From positions 1-57,153 of the forward strand of contig JBHHZJ010000010.1 of the NCBI GenBank assembly GCA_046758005.1: 57,153 bases of DNA, written 5' to 3'. How positions within the stretch are numbered: position 1 is the stretch's first letter; the number at the start of each line of letters is the position of its first letter. Under the pieces are notes generated by a model. It ran no database searches, was not told where the DNA came from, and saw nothing but the letters and a program-made list of their open reading frames with translations. Below, piece after piece: positions 50,473 through 57,153 of this stretch. Both the position numbers and the translations under genes were made by a program. The DNA is from JBHHZJ01 sp046758005. Lineage in GTDB: Bacteria; Pseudomonadota; Alphaproteobacteria; Kiloniellales; J153.

Positions 50473-51684
50473 ATGGGGCCCCGGATGGGCTGGCGTGGTT
50501 TCTTGAGAACGGCGCTCTGGACGGCGTGCGGCCTCGGTCTCGCCCTGTATGCCGCGGTCCTGATCGTGGACCCCTACGATTCGCTGTGGTTCTCGCCCCC
50601 GTTCGACCGCGCGCCGATAACATCGAACCAACGCTTTTCCTACCCGGCGCTCGCGCGCAAACAGCGGTTCGACAGCCTCGTCATCGGCACGTCGACGACC
50701 CGCCTGCTGCGCCCGACCAAGCTGAACGAAACGCTGGGCGGAACCTTCGCCAATCTATCGCTGAATAGCGGTACCGCTTACGAGCAGAGCCAAGTGCTCA
50801 AACTCTTCGCGCGCCATCACGCGGACGCGCGAACGGTCATCTTCGGCATCGACGTTGTCTGGTGCCAAATTGGCGAAACCGACCGGAAGTTCACGGCCCG
50901 CCCCTTTCCACCGTGGCTGTATGACGAGAATCCCTGGAACGACCTGTGGCACGTATTCAACCTGCCCACGCTCGAGCAGGCGGGCCGCCAGCTCGGTTTT
51001 CTCTTGGGATTGCGTCGCACGAAGTACGACCGGGACGGCTATGCGAACTTCTTGCCCTCGAAGGCAGACTACGACCTCGCGCGGGTGCGCCGCGAAATCT
51101 ACGGCAACGGCGCGCCCCGCCGCCGGGCGCCGGTGGTGCCGCCGGTCTCGCCGAGTGCGGCCGAACGGGCGGCTTGGCGATTTCCCGCCCATTCGCTCAT
51201 GACGGAAATGCTCTCTGCCCTCCCGGAGCGGACCCTGAAAGTGCTCGTCTTCGTCCCGTACCACCACTTCAACCAGCCCGCGCCGGGTTCGCGGAAAGCG
51301 GCGCGGTGGCGGGAATGCAAGAGACGCTTGACCAGAATCGCCTCGGGCTTCACGAACACCCACGTTCTCGACTTCATGATTCCTTCAAGGATCACGTTAA
51401 GAGACGAAAACTATTGGGACGTGCTGCACTACACAGTCGAGGTTGCGGACCGGCTCGGCGAACTCATCGCAACGGGTGTCCGGGAGAAATGCCGTATCGC
51501 GGGATTCATGGACTACCTGAGGCCGGAGCCCGGGCCGGGCACCCCCGGCGCAGACCTTACCCTGTGTCCAAGCGCCCGAGGTACTGCGCGACAAAGTCGA
51601 AGGCGACGAGATCCTTGTAGGCCTCGGTCAGGCGCTTCGTCACCGGGCCGGGCGGCGCGCCGGCCGCGAGCGTGCGCCCGTTGA
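50473..51684 (+). CDS. SGNH/AlgJ-like protein, partner of the MBOAT acyltransferase
   Basis: A 403-residue protein with an N-terminal membrane anchor (FLRTALWTACGLGLALYAAVLIVDPYD). The GDS-like FDSLVIGTSTTRLLRP segment and a late DVLHYTV histidine block suggest an SGNH hydrolase fold like AlgJ/AlgX. These finish acetyl transfer in the periplasm. The last 40 or so residues are Arg-rich and overlap the convergent aminotransferase gene by 128 bp, so they may be readthrough after loss of an earlier stop. Family assignment is moderate. Confidence 0.75.
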   Translation: MGPRMGWRGFLRTALWTACGLGLALYAAVLIVDPYDSLWFSPPFDRAPITSNQRFSYPALARKQRFDSLVIGTSTTRLLRPTKLNETLGGTFANLSLNSGTAYEQSQVLKLFARHHADARTVIFGIDVVWCQIGETDRKFTARPFPPWLYDENPWNDLWHVFNLPTLEQAGRQLGFLLGLRRTKYDRDGYANFLPSKADYDLARVRREIYGNGAPRRRAPVVPPVSPSAAERAAWRFPAHSLMTEMLSALPERTLKVLVFVPYHHFNQPAPGSRKAARWRECKRRLTRIASGFTNTHVLDFMIPSRITLRDENYWDVLHYTVEVADRLGELIATGVREKCRIAGFMDYLRPEPGPGTPGADLTLCPSARGTARQSRRRRDPCRPRSGASSPGRAARRPRACAR

Positions 51685-52489
51685 TCGTGCGCACGCCGCA
51701 CAGGCACAGGCTGGTCGAGGTGAGGAACGCCTCGTCGCTCGTGTAGGCATCGTAGAGGTCGATGTCCGCTTCCTCCACGGGGATGCCGGCCCGTCCGGCC
51801 AGCTCGATGACCGTGCGCCGACTCACCCCCGGCAGGACGTAGCGCGCCTTTGGGGTGAGCAGCCGGCCGTCGCGGACGAGGAAGATGTTGCTGCCTATGC
51901 CCTCGCACAGGTTGCCGTTGACGTCGAGCACGATCGCCCAGGCCCCCGGGTCTCGGGCCTTGGCCTCCCGGTCGGCCAGCACCAGATTCAGGTAGTTCTG
52001 GGTCTTGACCCGCGGCGGCAGGGCGTCCGGCGGCACGCGGCGCAGCGACGGGACCACGACGTCGATGCCGTCGCGGAACAGGGGCGCGCGCGCCTTGAGC
52101 GGCAGCGGCGTGCACTCGACGATCACGGTCGGCTCGTGGGTGGCGGTCAGGTCGCCGTCGATCGCCTTGACCCCGCGGGACACCCGCTGGGTGAGCCAGT
52201 AGTCGTCGTCGGCATCGATGAGATGCAGGTTGCGCGCGAGGATCTCCTCGGTGATCGCGATCATCTCGGCGGGATTGAGCCCCGGATCGACGCCGACGAA
52301 GCGCAGCGAGCGGAACAGGCGCTCGACGTGCTGCTCGAGGCGGAAGGGCTTGTGCCGGAACGTGCGGGAGGTGTCGAACACCGCGTCGCCGTACAGAAAC
52401 CCGGTGTCGCGGAACGAGAGCAGGACCCGGCTCTCCGGCACGATCGCGCCGTTGAAGTATGCGACCCTCTCGTTGCCCAGCCCCGTCAT
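51557..52489 (-). CDS. Class IV aminotransferase (D-alanine/branched-chain type)
   Basis: A 310-residue PLP enzyme. VLLSFRDTGFLYGDAVFDTSRTF opens it. PLP lysine lies in RVKTQNYLNLVLA, and LCEGIGSNIFLVRDG and SRRTVIELAG complete the fold type IV pattern. Members include D-amino-acid transaminase, BCAT and aminodeoxychorismate lyase; I cannot choose between them. GGAGGA precedes the ATG at MTGLGNERVA. The 3' end overlaps the SGNH-like gene. Confidence 0.88.
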   Translation of the reverse strand: MTGLGNERVAYFNGAIVPESRVLLSFRDTGFLYGDAVFDTSRTFRHKPFRLEQHVERLFRSLRFVGVDPGLNPAEMIAITEEILARNLHLIDADDDYWLTQRVSRGVKAIDGDLTATHEPTVIVECTPLPLKARAPLFRDGIDVVVPSLRRVPPDALPPRVKTQNYLNLVLADREAKARDPGAWAIVLDVNGNLCEGIGSNIFLVRDGRLLTPKARYVLPGVSRRTVIELAGRAGIPVEEADIDLYDAYTSDEAFLTSTSLCLCGVRTINGRTLAAGAPPGPVTKRLTEAYKDLVAFDFVAQYLGRLDTG

Positions 52490-52685
52490 GGACCGCCATC
52501 CTCCTTCGTGCCGGCGCCGCGCCGATGCGCTCCGATTCGTCGCATCGGGCCGCAGCCCTGGCAAGGTCCGACTTGCGCGCCCGGCCGGCGCTCACGCGCG
52601 GCTTACGGGTTTTTGACTTGAAACGCACCGGGGGGCGACGCACCTAACCGGCAACGCGCCGACGCAACGCCGGAGGACACAGCCG

Positions 52686-53183
52686 ATGACCGTAGTTCCC
52701 GCGATCCGATGGATCGCCGGCGCATTCGCCGCCTTGGCGGTGGCGGTCCCGCTCTCGGGTCCCGCCCCCGGCGCGCAACCGGCCACGGTCATCGAACTGA
52801 CCCAGGTGGCGTGTCAGTTCCTCGAGTCGGAGAACGGCGTCAATCACCACTTCGTGACCAAGCGCAAGGCCGACTGCGACAGGATCAACGCCCGGACCGG
52901 CGCCGAGCGCCTGGCCCAGGCGAAGGTCCTCGAGCTCAAGCCCGGAAAGTACGTCTTCCGGGTCACCAACAAGGACGTGCCCTACGACCTCGGCTTCTGG
53001 CTGCGCGAGCGCGACTACAACTGGAAGAACCCGCTGCACAAGCTGACCAAAATCAGCGTCTCCGGCGGCGGGTTGAAGCCGGGCACGACCAAGGATTACG
53101 AGGTCGAGCTCAAGCCGGGCGAATATCTCTACTCCTGTCCGCTCAACACGACGCCGGACTACCGTCTCGTCGTGACGCGGTGA
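52686..53183 (+). CDS. Exported cupredoxin-like protein, unknown
   Basis: A 165-residue periplasmic protein with a signal peptide (residues 1 to about 30). The mature part looks like a small beta-sandwich: VLELKPGKYVFRVTNKDVPYDLGFWLRERD, LKPGTTKDYEVELKPGEYLYSCPL. A cysteine in YSCPLN and two histidines (NHHFV) could bind copper, but the full cupredoxin ligand set is not evident. Divergent from the aminotransferase. Function unknown. Confidence 0.75.
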   Translation: MTVVPAIRWIAGAFAALAVAVPLSGPAPGAQPATVIELTQVACQFLESENGVNHHFVTKRKADCDRINARTGAERLAQAKVLELKPGKYVFRVTNKDVPYDLGFWLRERDYNWKNPLHKLTKISVSGGGLKPGTTKDYEVELKPGEYLYSCPLNTTPDYRLVVTR

Positions 53184-53273
53184 GCGCCCTCGCGCGCCGC
53201 TCCCGGGGCGGCGTTCGCGGCCGCGCGACCGCGGGAGCCTGGCCGCTTCCGTACCGCGGGCCGGACCCGGCGC

Positions 53274-54053
53274 TCAGGACGCCGAGGTCCGTGGCGCGGG
53301 GTCGGCTGGGTCCCAGCGTCCCGTCCCGCCCAGCTTCGCGATCATCCGATCGAGCTCCTCGGCCGCCGCCTCCAGCCGGTCCGCCTCGGTCGAGCGCAGC
53401 ACCAGGCGCGTGCCGAAGCGCCCCTGCCGGTTGAAGGGATAGCTGCCCATCTCGACCTCCGGAAAGGCGTCCTGAAGCGCGCCGAGGTCCTTGGCGATCA
53501 CGCCCTCGGGCAGCTCGACCGTGAGCGAGCGCGAAAGCAGCGGCTTGCCGCCGACCAGGCGGTGGACCACGCCTTCGAACATCGTCTGCATGATCGCCGG
53601 GATGCCGGCCATGACGAAGACGTTGCCCATCTGAAAGCCGGGTGCCGTGCTCACCGGGTTTTCGATGAGCCGGGCCCCTTCGGGCGTGTTGGCCATGCGC
53701 AGGCGCGCCTCGTTGAGCTCGCCGGGCCGATAGTTCGCCTCCAACAGGGCCCGCGCCTGCGGGTTCTGGATCAGCGGCACCCCGAAAGCCTTGGCCACGC
53801 AGGCCGCGGTGATGTCGTCGTGGGTGGGGCCTATGCCGCCGGTCGTGAAGACGTACGTGAAGCGCGGGCGCACCTGGTTCAGCGCCTCGACGATCGCGGC
53901 CTCGACGTCGGGGATGACCCGGGCCTCCATGAGCCGGACCCCGATCTCGTCCAGCCGCCGGCCCAGATAGGCCAGATTGGCGTCCTGCGTGCGCCCGGAG
54001 AGGATCTCGTTGCCGATGATCAGCAGGCAGGCGGTCACGGGCTGGTCCGGCAT
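53274..54053 (-). CDS. MoCF/CinA-like molybdopterin-binding domain protein
   Basis: A 259-residue single-domain protein of the MoCF (MoaB/MogA) fold. ACLLIIGNEILSGRTQDAN starts it, and FTTGGIGPTHDDITAACVAKAF is the domain's signature. CinA proteins usually carry a C-terminal nicotinamide-nucleotide amidase, which is missing here; the short form is common. ATG at MPDQPVT chosen, with GAGG upstream. Function is not well set: nucleotide pyrophosphatase or repair-associated. Confidence 0.9.
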   Translation of the reverse strand: MPDQPVTACLLIIGNEILSGRTQDANLAYLGRRLDEIGVRLMEARVIPDVEAAIVEALNQVRPRFTYVFTTGGIGPTHDDITAACVAKAFGVPLIQNPQARALLEANYRPGELNEARLRMANTPEGARLIENPVSTAPGFQMGNVFVMAGIPAIMQTMFEGVVHRLVGGKPLLSRSLTVELPEGVIAKDLGALQDAFPEVEMGSYPFNRQGRFGTRLVLRSTEADRLEAAAEELDRMIAKLGGTGRWDPADPAPRTSAS

Positions 54054-54078
54054 GGCGCGCCTCGACACCGGGCGGGGG

Positions 54079-54498
54079 CTACCTGCGGCTGTAGCCCTTG
54101 GCTACCATGCAGTTGGTGAACAGGATCGGGCGCCTGTTGGTGCGTTCGAACTCGCGCATGCGCCCGCGCAGTTCGGTGATGCCGAGACCGCTGGGGAAGG
54201 TCTCGAACGCCGCGCTGCTGTCGCTTTCGATGCGCACGTCGTGGGCGATCTGGGCCTGCGCGTAACTGTAACAGGACTCGACGTCGGCGCGGTACCGCGC
54301 GCTGGTCACGCCCGGCTTGACCCACTCCGAACCTTCCGGCCCGCGCAGCACGACCCCCTCCTCCTGCGGGACCGGTGCGCCCGCCTCGGGTTGGGCCTGC
54401 ACCGGGGACGGCGGCGGACCGGGCCTGGGCGAAGGGGCGCAGGCTCCGAGCGCCAAGCCGGCAACCGAGGCGAGCAGAAGGGCTTTAGCAATGGTCAT
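54079..54498 (-). CDS. Hypothetical lipoprotein
   Basis: A 139-residue protein with a lipoprotein signal: hydrophobic LLLASVAGLALGAC, lipobox LGAC. The mature part begins Pro-rich and ends in a domain with ADVESCYSYAQAQIAHD and LFTNCMVAKGYSR, whose two cysteines may pair. The ending 'NCMVAKGY' pattern is common in small proteobacterial lipoproteins. Upstream of the MoCF gene on the same strand, about 25 bp away. Role unknown. Confidence 0.8.
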   Translation of the reverse strand: MTIAKALLLASVAGLALGACAPSPRPGPPPSPVQAQPEAGAPVPQEEGVVLRGPEGSEWVKPGVTSARYRADVESCYSYAQAQIAHDVRIESDSSAAFETFPSGLGITELRGRMREFERTNRRPILFTNCMVAKGYSRR

Positions 54499-54650
54499 GG
54501 GCGGGGGATCCTCGGGCTTGGAGACCGTGGCCGGTCGGAGGTCGCGGGTCCCCCATAACCTGCGTCTGCGCTTCCGAAGATGCAAGCCCGAAGCCGCCGG
54601 TCCCGCTGCGGGCGGTTGAACGGGTCGGGAGCGGCCCTTACCTTGGCGCC

Positions 54651-55352
54651 ATGAAATTCTCGGAGCCGCTGATTCGCGGCCGCCTGGTGCGGCGCTACAA
54701 GCGCTTCCTCGCCGAGGTCGAGCTGGGCGGCGGCGAGGTCGTGGTCGCCCACTGCGCCAACCCGGGCTCCATGCTCGGCCTGGCGGAGCCCGGCATCGAG
54801 GTCTGGCTGTCGCGCGCGCACGGCCCGGCGCGCAAGCTGAAATATTCGTGGGAGCTGAGCGCCGCCGACGGCCATCTGGTGGGGATCAACACCGGCCTTC
54901 CGAACCCGCTGGTCGAGGAGGGGATACGCGCCGGACGGGTGCCCGAGCTCGCCGGTTACGCCGGCCTGCGGCGCGAGGTGCGCTACGGCCGCAACAGCCG
55001 CATCGACATCCTGCTGGAAGGTCACGGGCGGCCGCCGTGCTACCTCGAGGTCAAGAACGTCCACCTCAAACGCGGGCCGCAGGCGGCCGAGTTTCCCGAC
55101 TCGGTGACCAAGCGCGGCGTCAAGCACCTCGCCGAGCTGGGCGACATGGCGGATTCCGGGGCCCGCGCGGTCATGCTGTTCCTGGTCCAGCGCGCCGACT
55201 GCACGCGCGTCGAGATCGCCGCCGACATCGACCCGGCCTACGACCGGGCCTTGCGCGCGGCGCTCGGCCGCGGGGTCGAGACGCTGTGTTACAGTTGCAA
55301 GGTCAGTCGGAAGGCCATTGAACTGGACCGCCGCTTGCCCCTCGCGCTATAG
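54651..55352 (+). CDS. sfsA: SfsA family DNA/RNA nuclease-like protein
   Basis: A 233-residue protein. The pattern RRYKRFLAEVELGGGEVVVAHCANPGSM, GINTGLPNPLVEE, SRIDILLEG...CYLEVKNVHL and EFPDSVTKRGVKHLAEL is SfsA. The PD-(D/E)xK-type core (IDILL, EVKN) fits its nuclease fold. It was first linked to sugar-fermentation stimulation in E. coli. It lies 35 bp before map on the same strand. Confidence 0.95.
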   Translation: MKFSEPLIRGRLVRRYKRFLAEVELGGGEVVVAHCANPGSMLGLAEPGIEVWLSRAHGPARKLKYSWELSAADGHLVGINTGLPNPLVEEGIRAGRVPELAGYAGLRREVRYGRNSRIDILLEGHGRPPCYLEVKNVHLKRGPQAAEFPDSVTKRGVKHLAELGDMADSGARAVMLFLVQRADCTRVEIAADIDPAYDRALRAALGRGVETLCYSCKVSRKAIELDRRLPLAL

Positions 55353-55387
55353 GGTGCGGGCCGCGTCGCGATCGCAGGACCAACGAT

Positions 55388-56215
55388 ATGGGGCACGGGC
55401 AGCCCGCAGAGAACCTGGAAGCCGAAGTCCACCGCATCGTGATCCACGACGCCGCGGACTTCGAGGGCATGCGCAGAGCCGGGCGGCTGGCCGCCGAAAC
55501 CCTGGATTTCATTACGCCGCACGTGGTCCCCGGCGTGACCACCGAGGCGCTCGACCGCCTGTCCCACGACTTCATCGTCGGCCGCGGCGCGGTGCCGGCG
55601 CCGCTCAACTACCGCGGCTTCCCGAAGTCGATCTGCACCTCGGTCAACCACGTTGTCTGCCACGGCATCCCGAGCGACAAGAAGACGCTGCGCCACGGCG
55701 ACATCATGAACATCGACGTGACGGTCATCCTCGACGGCTGGCACGGCGACACCAGCCGGATGTTCTGTATCGGCAAGCCCAGCCTCAAGGCCCGCCGCCT
55801 GGTCGACGTGACCTACGAGGCGATGATGCGCGGCATCCAGGCGGTGCGCCCGGGCGCCACGCTCGGCGACATCGGCCACGCGATCCAGAGCTACGCCGAG
55901 CGGCACCGCTTCTCGGTGGTCCGGGACTTCTGCGGCCACGGCCTGGGGCGCGTGTTCCACACCGCGCCCAGCGTCCTGCACTACGGCCGGCCGGGCCACG
56001 GCACGGTGCTGCGCGAGGGCATGTTCTTCACCATCGAGCCGATGATCAACGCCGGCCGCTACGAGGTGAAGGTCCTCGAGGACGGCTGGACCGCGGTGAC
56101 GCGCGACAGGTCGCTCTCGGCGCAGTTCGAGCATTCCGTCGGGGTGACCGCCGAAGGCCATGAAATCTTCACGCTCTCGCCCAGGGGCTGGCATCGCCCG
56201 CCGTACCGGGGCTGA
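55388..56215 (+). CDS. map: Methionine aminopeptidase, type I
   Basis: A 275-residue metallopeptidase that removes the initiator methionine. Metal ligands are visible: Asp in NIDVTVILDGWHGDTSRMF (two), His in FCGHGLGRVFH, Glu in FFTIEPMI and Glu in QFEHSVGVT. LNYRGFPKSICTSVNHVVCHGIP is also typical. Housekeeping gene; start at MGHGQPAENL, with a 15-20 residue lead before the core. It precedes radC by 28 bp. Confidence 0.96.
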   Translation: MGHGQPAENLEAEVHRIVIHDAADFEGMRRAGRLAAETLDFITPHVVPGVTTEALDRLSHDFIVGRGAVPAPLNYRGFPKSICTSVNHVVCHGIPSDKKTLRHGDIMNIDVTVILDGWHGDTSRMFCIGKPSLKARRLVDVTYEAMMRGIQAVRPGATLGDIGHAIQSYAERHRFSVVRDFCGHGLGRVFHTAPSVLHYGRPGHGTVLREGMFFTIEPMINAGRYEVKVLEDGWTAVTRDRSLSAQFEHSVGVTAEGHEIFTLSPRGWHRPPYRG

Positions 56216-56243
56216 GGACGGCCCGGCGCGCGCCGAGCCGGCC

Positions 56244-56927
56244 ATGGGCAAGGACACGCCGCACTACCACGGCCACCGCGCGCGCCTGCGCCGCCGGCTC
56301 CTCGACAAGGGCGGCGAGTCGCTCGCCGACTACGAGGTCCTGGAGTTCCTGCTGTTCGGCGCCAAGCCGCGCGGCGATACCAAGCCGCTGGCCAAGGCGC
56401 TTCTCGCCCGTTTCGGCAGCCTGGCCGGCGTGCTCACCGCCACGGCGCGCGAGCTCGCCACCGTCTCCGGCATGGGTCAGGCCTCGATCGCCATCCTCAA
56501 GATCGTGCCCGAGGCGGCCCGGCGCCTGGCCTTCGAGGAAATTTCCGAGCGCCCGGTGATCGGCTCGTGGGACCAGTTGCTCACCTATTGCCGGATCACC
56601 ATGGGGCGGGAGAAGGTCGAGCAGTTCCGCCTGCTCTTCCTCGACGCCAAGAACCGCCTGATCGCCGACGAGATGCAACAGCGCGGCACGGTCGATCACA
56701 CGCCGGTCTACCCGCGCGAGGTGATCAAGCGGGCGCTGGAACTCGGCGCCTCGGCGCTCATCCTGGTCCACAACCATCCCTCCGGCGACCCGACGCCGTC
56801 CAAGGCCGACATCGAGATGACGCGCGAGGTGCAGGCCGCCGCCGCCAAGCTCGGCATCGCGGTGCACGACCACATCGTCATCGGCCGCGCCGGCCACAAC
56901 AGCTTCAAGTCGCTGGGGTTGTTGTGA
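56244..56927 (+). CDS. radC: RadC family JAB/MPN protein
   Basis: A 227-residue protein. An N-terminal UPF0758 helical part (HRARLRRRLLDKGGESLADYEVLEFLLF) precedes the JAMM metalloprotease-like domain with HNHPSGDPTPSKADIEMT. HxH and Asp are the zinc ligands. Role in DNA repair is doubtful despite the name. ATG at MGKDTPHYHG chosen over a longer frame overlapping map. It is the last complete gene. Confidence 0.94.
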   Translation: MGKDTPHYHGHRARLRRRLLDKGGESLADYEVLEFLLFGAKPRGDTKPLAKALLARFGSLAGVLTATARELATVSGMGQASIAILKIVPEAARRLAFEEISERPVIGSWDQLLTYCRITMGREKVEQFRLLFLDAKNRLIADEMQQRGTVDHTPVYPREVIKRALELGASALILVHNHPSGDPTPSKADIEMTREVQAAAAKLGIAVHDHIVIGRAGHNSFKSLGLL

Positions 56928-57070
56928 GGGGCGATGCCGTGCGGCGCTCGGGCGCTGGAAATCCAACCACGAGGACACGAAGGCTCGAAGTGAGCACCAA
57001 GAGTCCGGCCCAAGAAGAATGGTCAAATTTCAATGGGTCGACAGGAATCCTCTGCGTCTGTCTTGTCACC

Positions 57071-57153
57071 CTCGGGCCTGACCCGAGGGTCCATGCAGGA
57101 GCGAGACCGCGACCTCGATGGATTGCCGGGTCAATCCTCGGGTCAAGCCCGAG
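57071..57153. repeat. Palindromic REP-type repeat at the window end
   Basis: CTCGGGCCTGACCCGAGG (57071-57088) and CCTCGGGTCAAGCCCGAG (57136-57153) form an inverted pair with one mismatch. Between them lies a 47-base spacer. The right end may continue past the window. The 226 bp after radC hold nothing else that I can identify. Confidence 0.6.

Noticed and set aside
1..57153. CRISPR array, rRNA genes, prophage or plasmid replication genes
   Set aside because: No spaced short direct repeats, rRNA sequence, phage structural genes or replication initiators were recognised.

Overview
The window is GC-rich, tightly packed and bacterial. It looks alphaproteobacterial, most like a Rhodospirillales-type lineage. 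This rests on gene content and style: a TauABC importer, a LivH-LivM fusion, a KorAB 2-oxoacid:ferredoxin oxidoreductase with an adrenodoxin-reductase-type flavoprotein, an Mrp-like antiporter locus, many GTG and TTG starts, and palindromic intergenic repeats typical of these genomes. No plasmid or phage backbone is visible. The assignment is an inference from gene families, not from a marker gene.

Layout. 1-1.3 kb: end of a polar amino-acid ABC importer (permease fragment and ATPase). 1.4-5.1 kb: a small basic protein, two amine-oxidase-like FAD enzymes and an AhpD-like protein. 5.2-5.7 kb: an isolated short transcription unit with two CRP-type boxes, a hairpin at the inferred transcript start, a 54-codon ORF and a strong terminator. 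5.9-8.6 kb: tauCBA on the minus strand. 8.8-9.0 kb: an AraC remnant. 9.0-11.2 kb: a fused transporter/spermidine-synthase protein. 11.4-14.8 kb: a minus-strand operon of an MttB-family methyltransferase, a small monooxygenase, a 4Fe-4S protein and a glutamine amidotransferase. 15-16.5 kb: two small proteins and a hemerythrin with an exact FNR box. 16.6-18.9 kb: orphan hutH and a MarR regulator. 19.1-23.6 kb: korB, korA and ferredoxin-NADP reductase. 23.8-26.2 kb: a Liv-type binding protein, an AhpD-like protein and thioredoxin. 26.3-27.1 kb: a broken redoxin/2OG-oxygenase gene. 27.3-30.7 kb: livHM-livG-livF.

30.9-37.3 kb: a corrinoid/tetrahydrofolate methyl-transfer cluster. It holds a corrinoid protein, DUF1638, a small 'virulence factor' family protein, a MetF-like reductase, a methyltetrahydrofolate:corrinoid methyltransferase, a [2Fe-2S]/ASKHA corrinoid activator and a PhnZ-like HD protein. 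Together with the MttB homologue 16 kb away this makes a plausible route for demethylating a quaternary amine such as a betaine. The methyl group would pass to the corrinoid protein, then to tetrahydrofolate, and be oxidised by the MetF-like enzyme. The importers, FAD demethylase-like enzymes and ferredoxin enzymes nearby could serve the same metabolism. This is the strongest candidate for a little-described system here.

37.3-39.0 kb: dienelactone hydrolase and an SDR. 39.1-40.3 kb: an intact tRNA-Leu(UAA) and a 1.1-kb integration scar bounded by a 54-bp direct repeat of the tRNA 3' end, carrying hicBA and an IS481-like fragment. 40.3-41.4 kb: a ChaN-like lipoprotein. 41.7-49.1 kb: an Mrp-like locus with three antiporter-type subunits and a split MrpA. 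49.1-51.7 kb: an MBOAT O-acetyltransferase and an SGNH-like partner. 51.6-57 kb: a class IV aminotransferase, a cupredoxin-like protein, a MoCF/CinA-domain protein, a lipoprotein, sfsA, map and radC.
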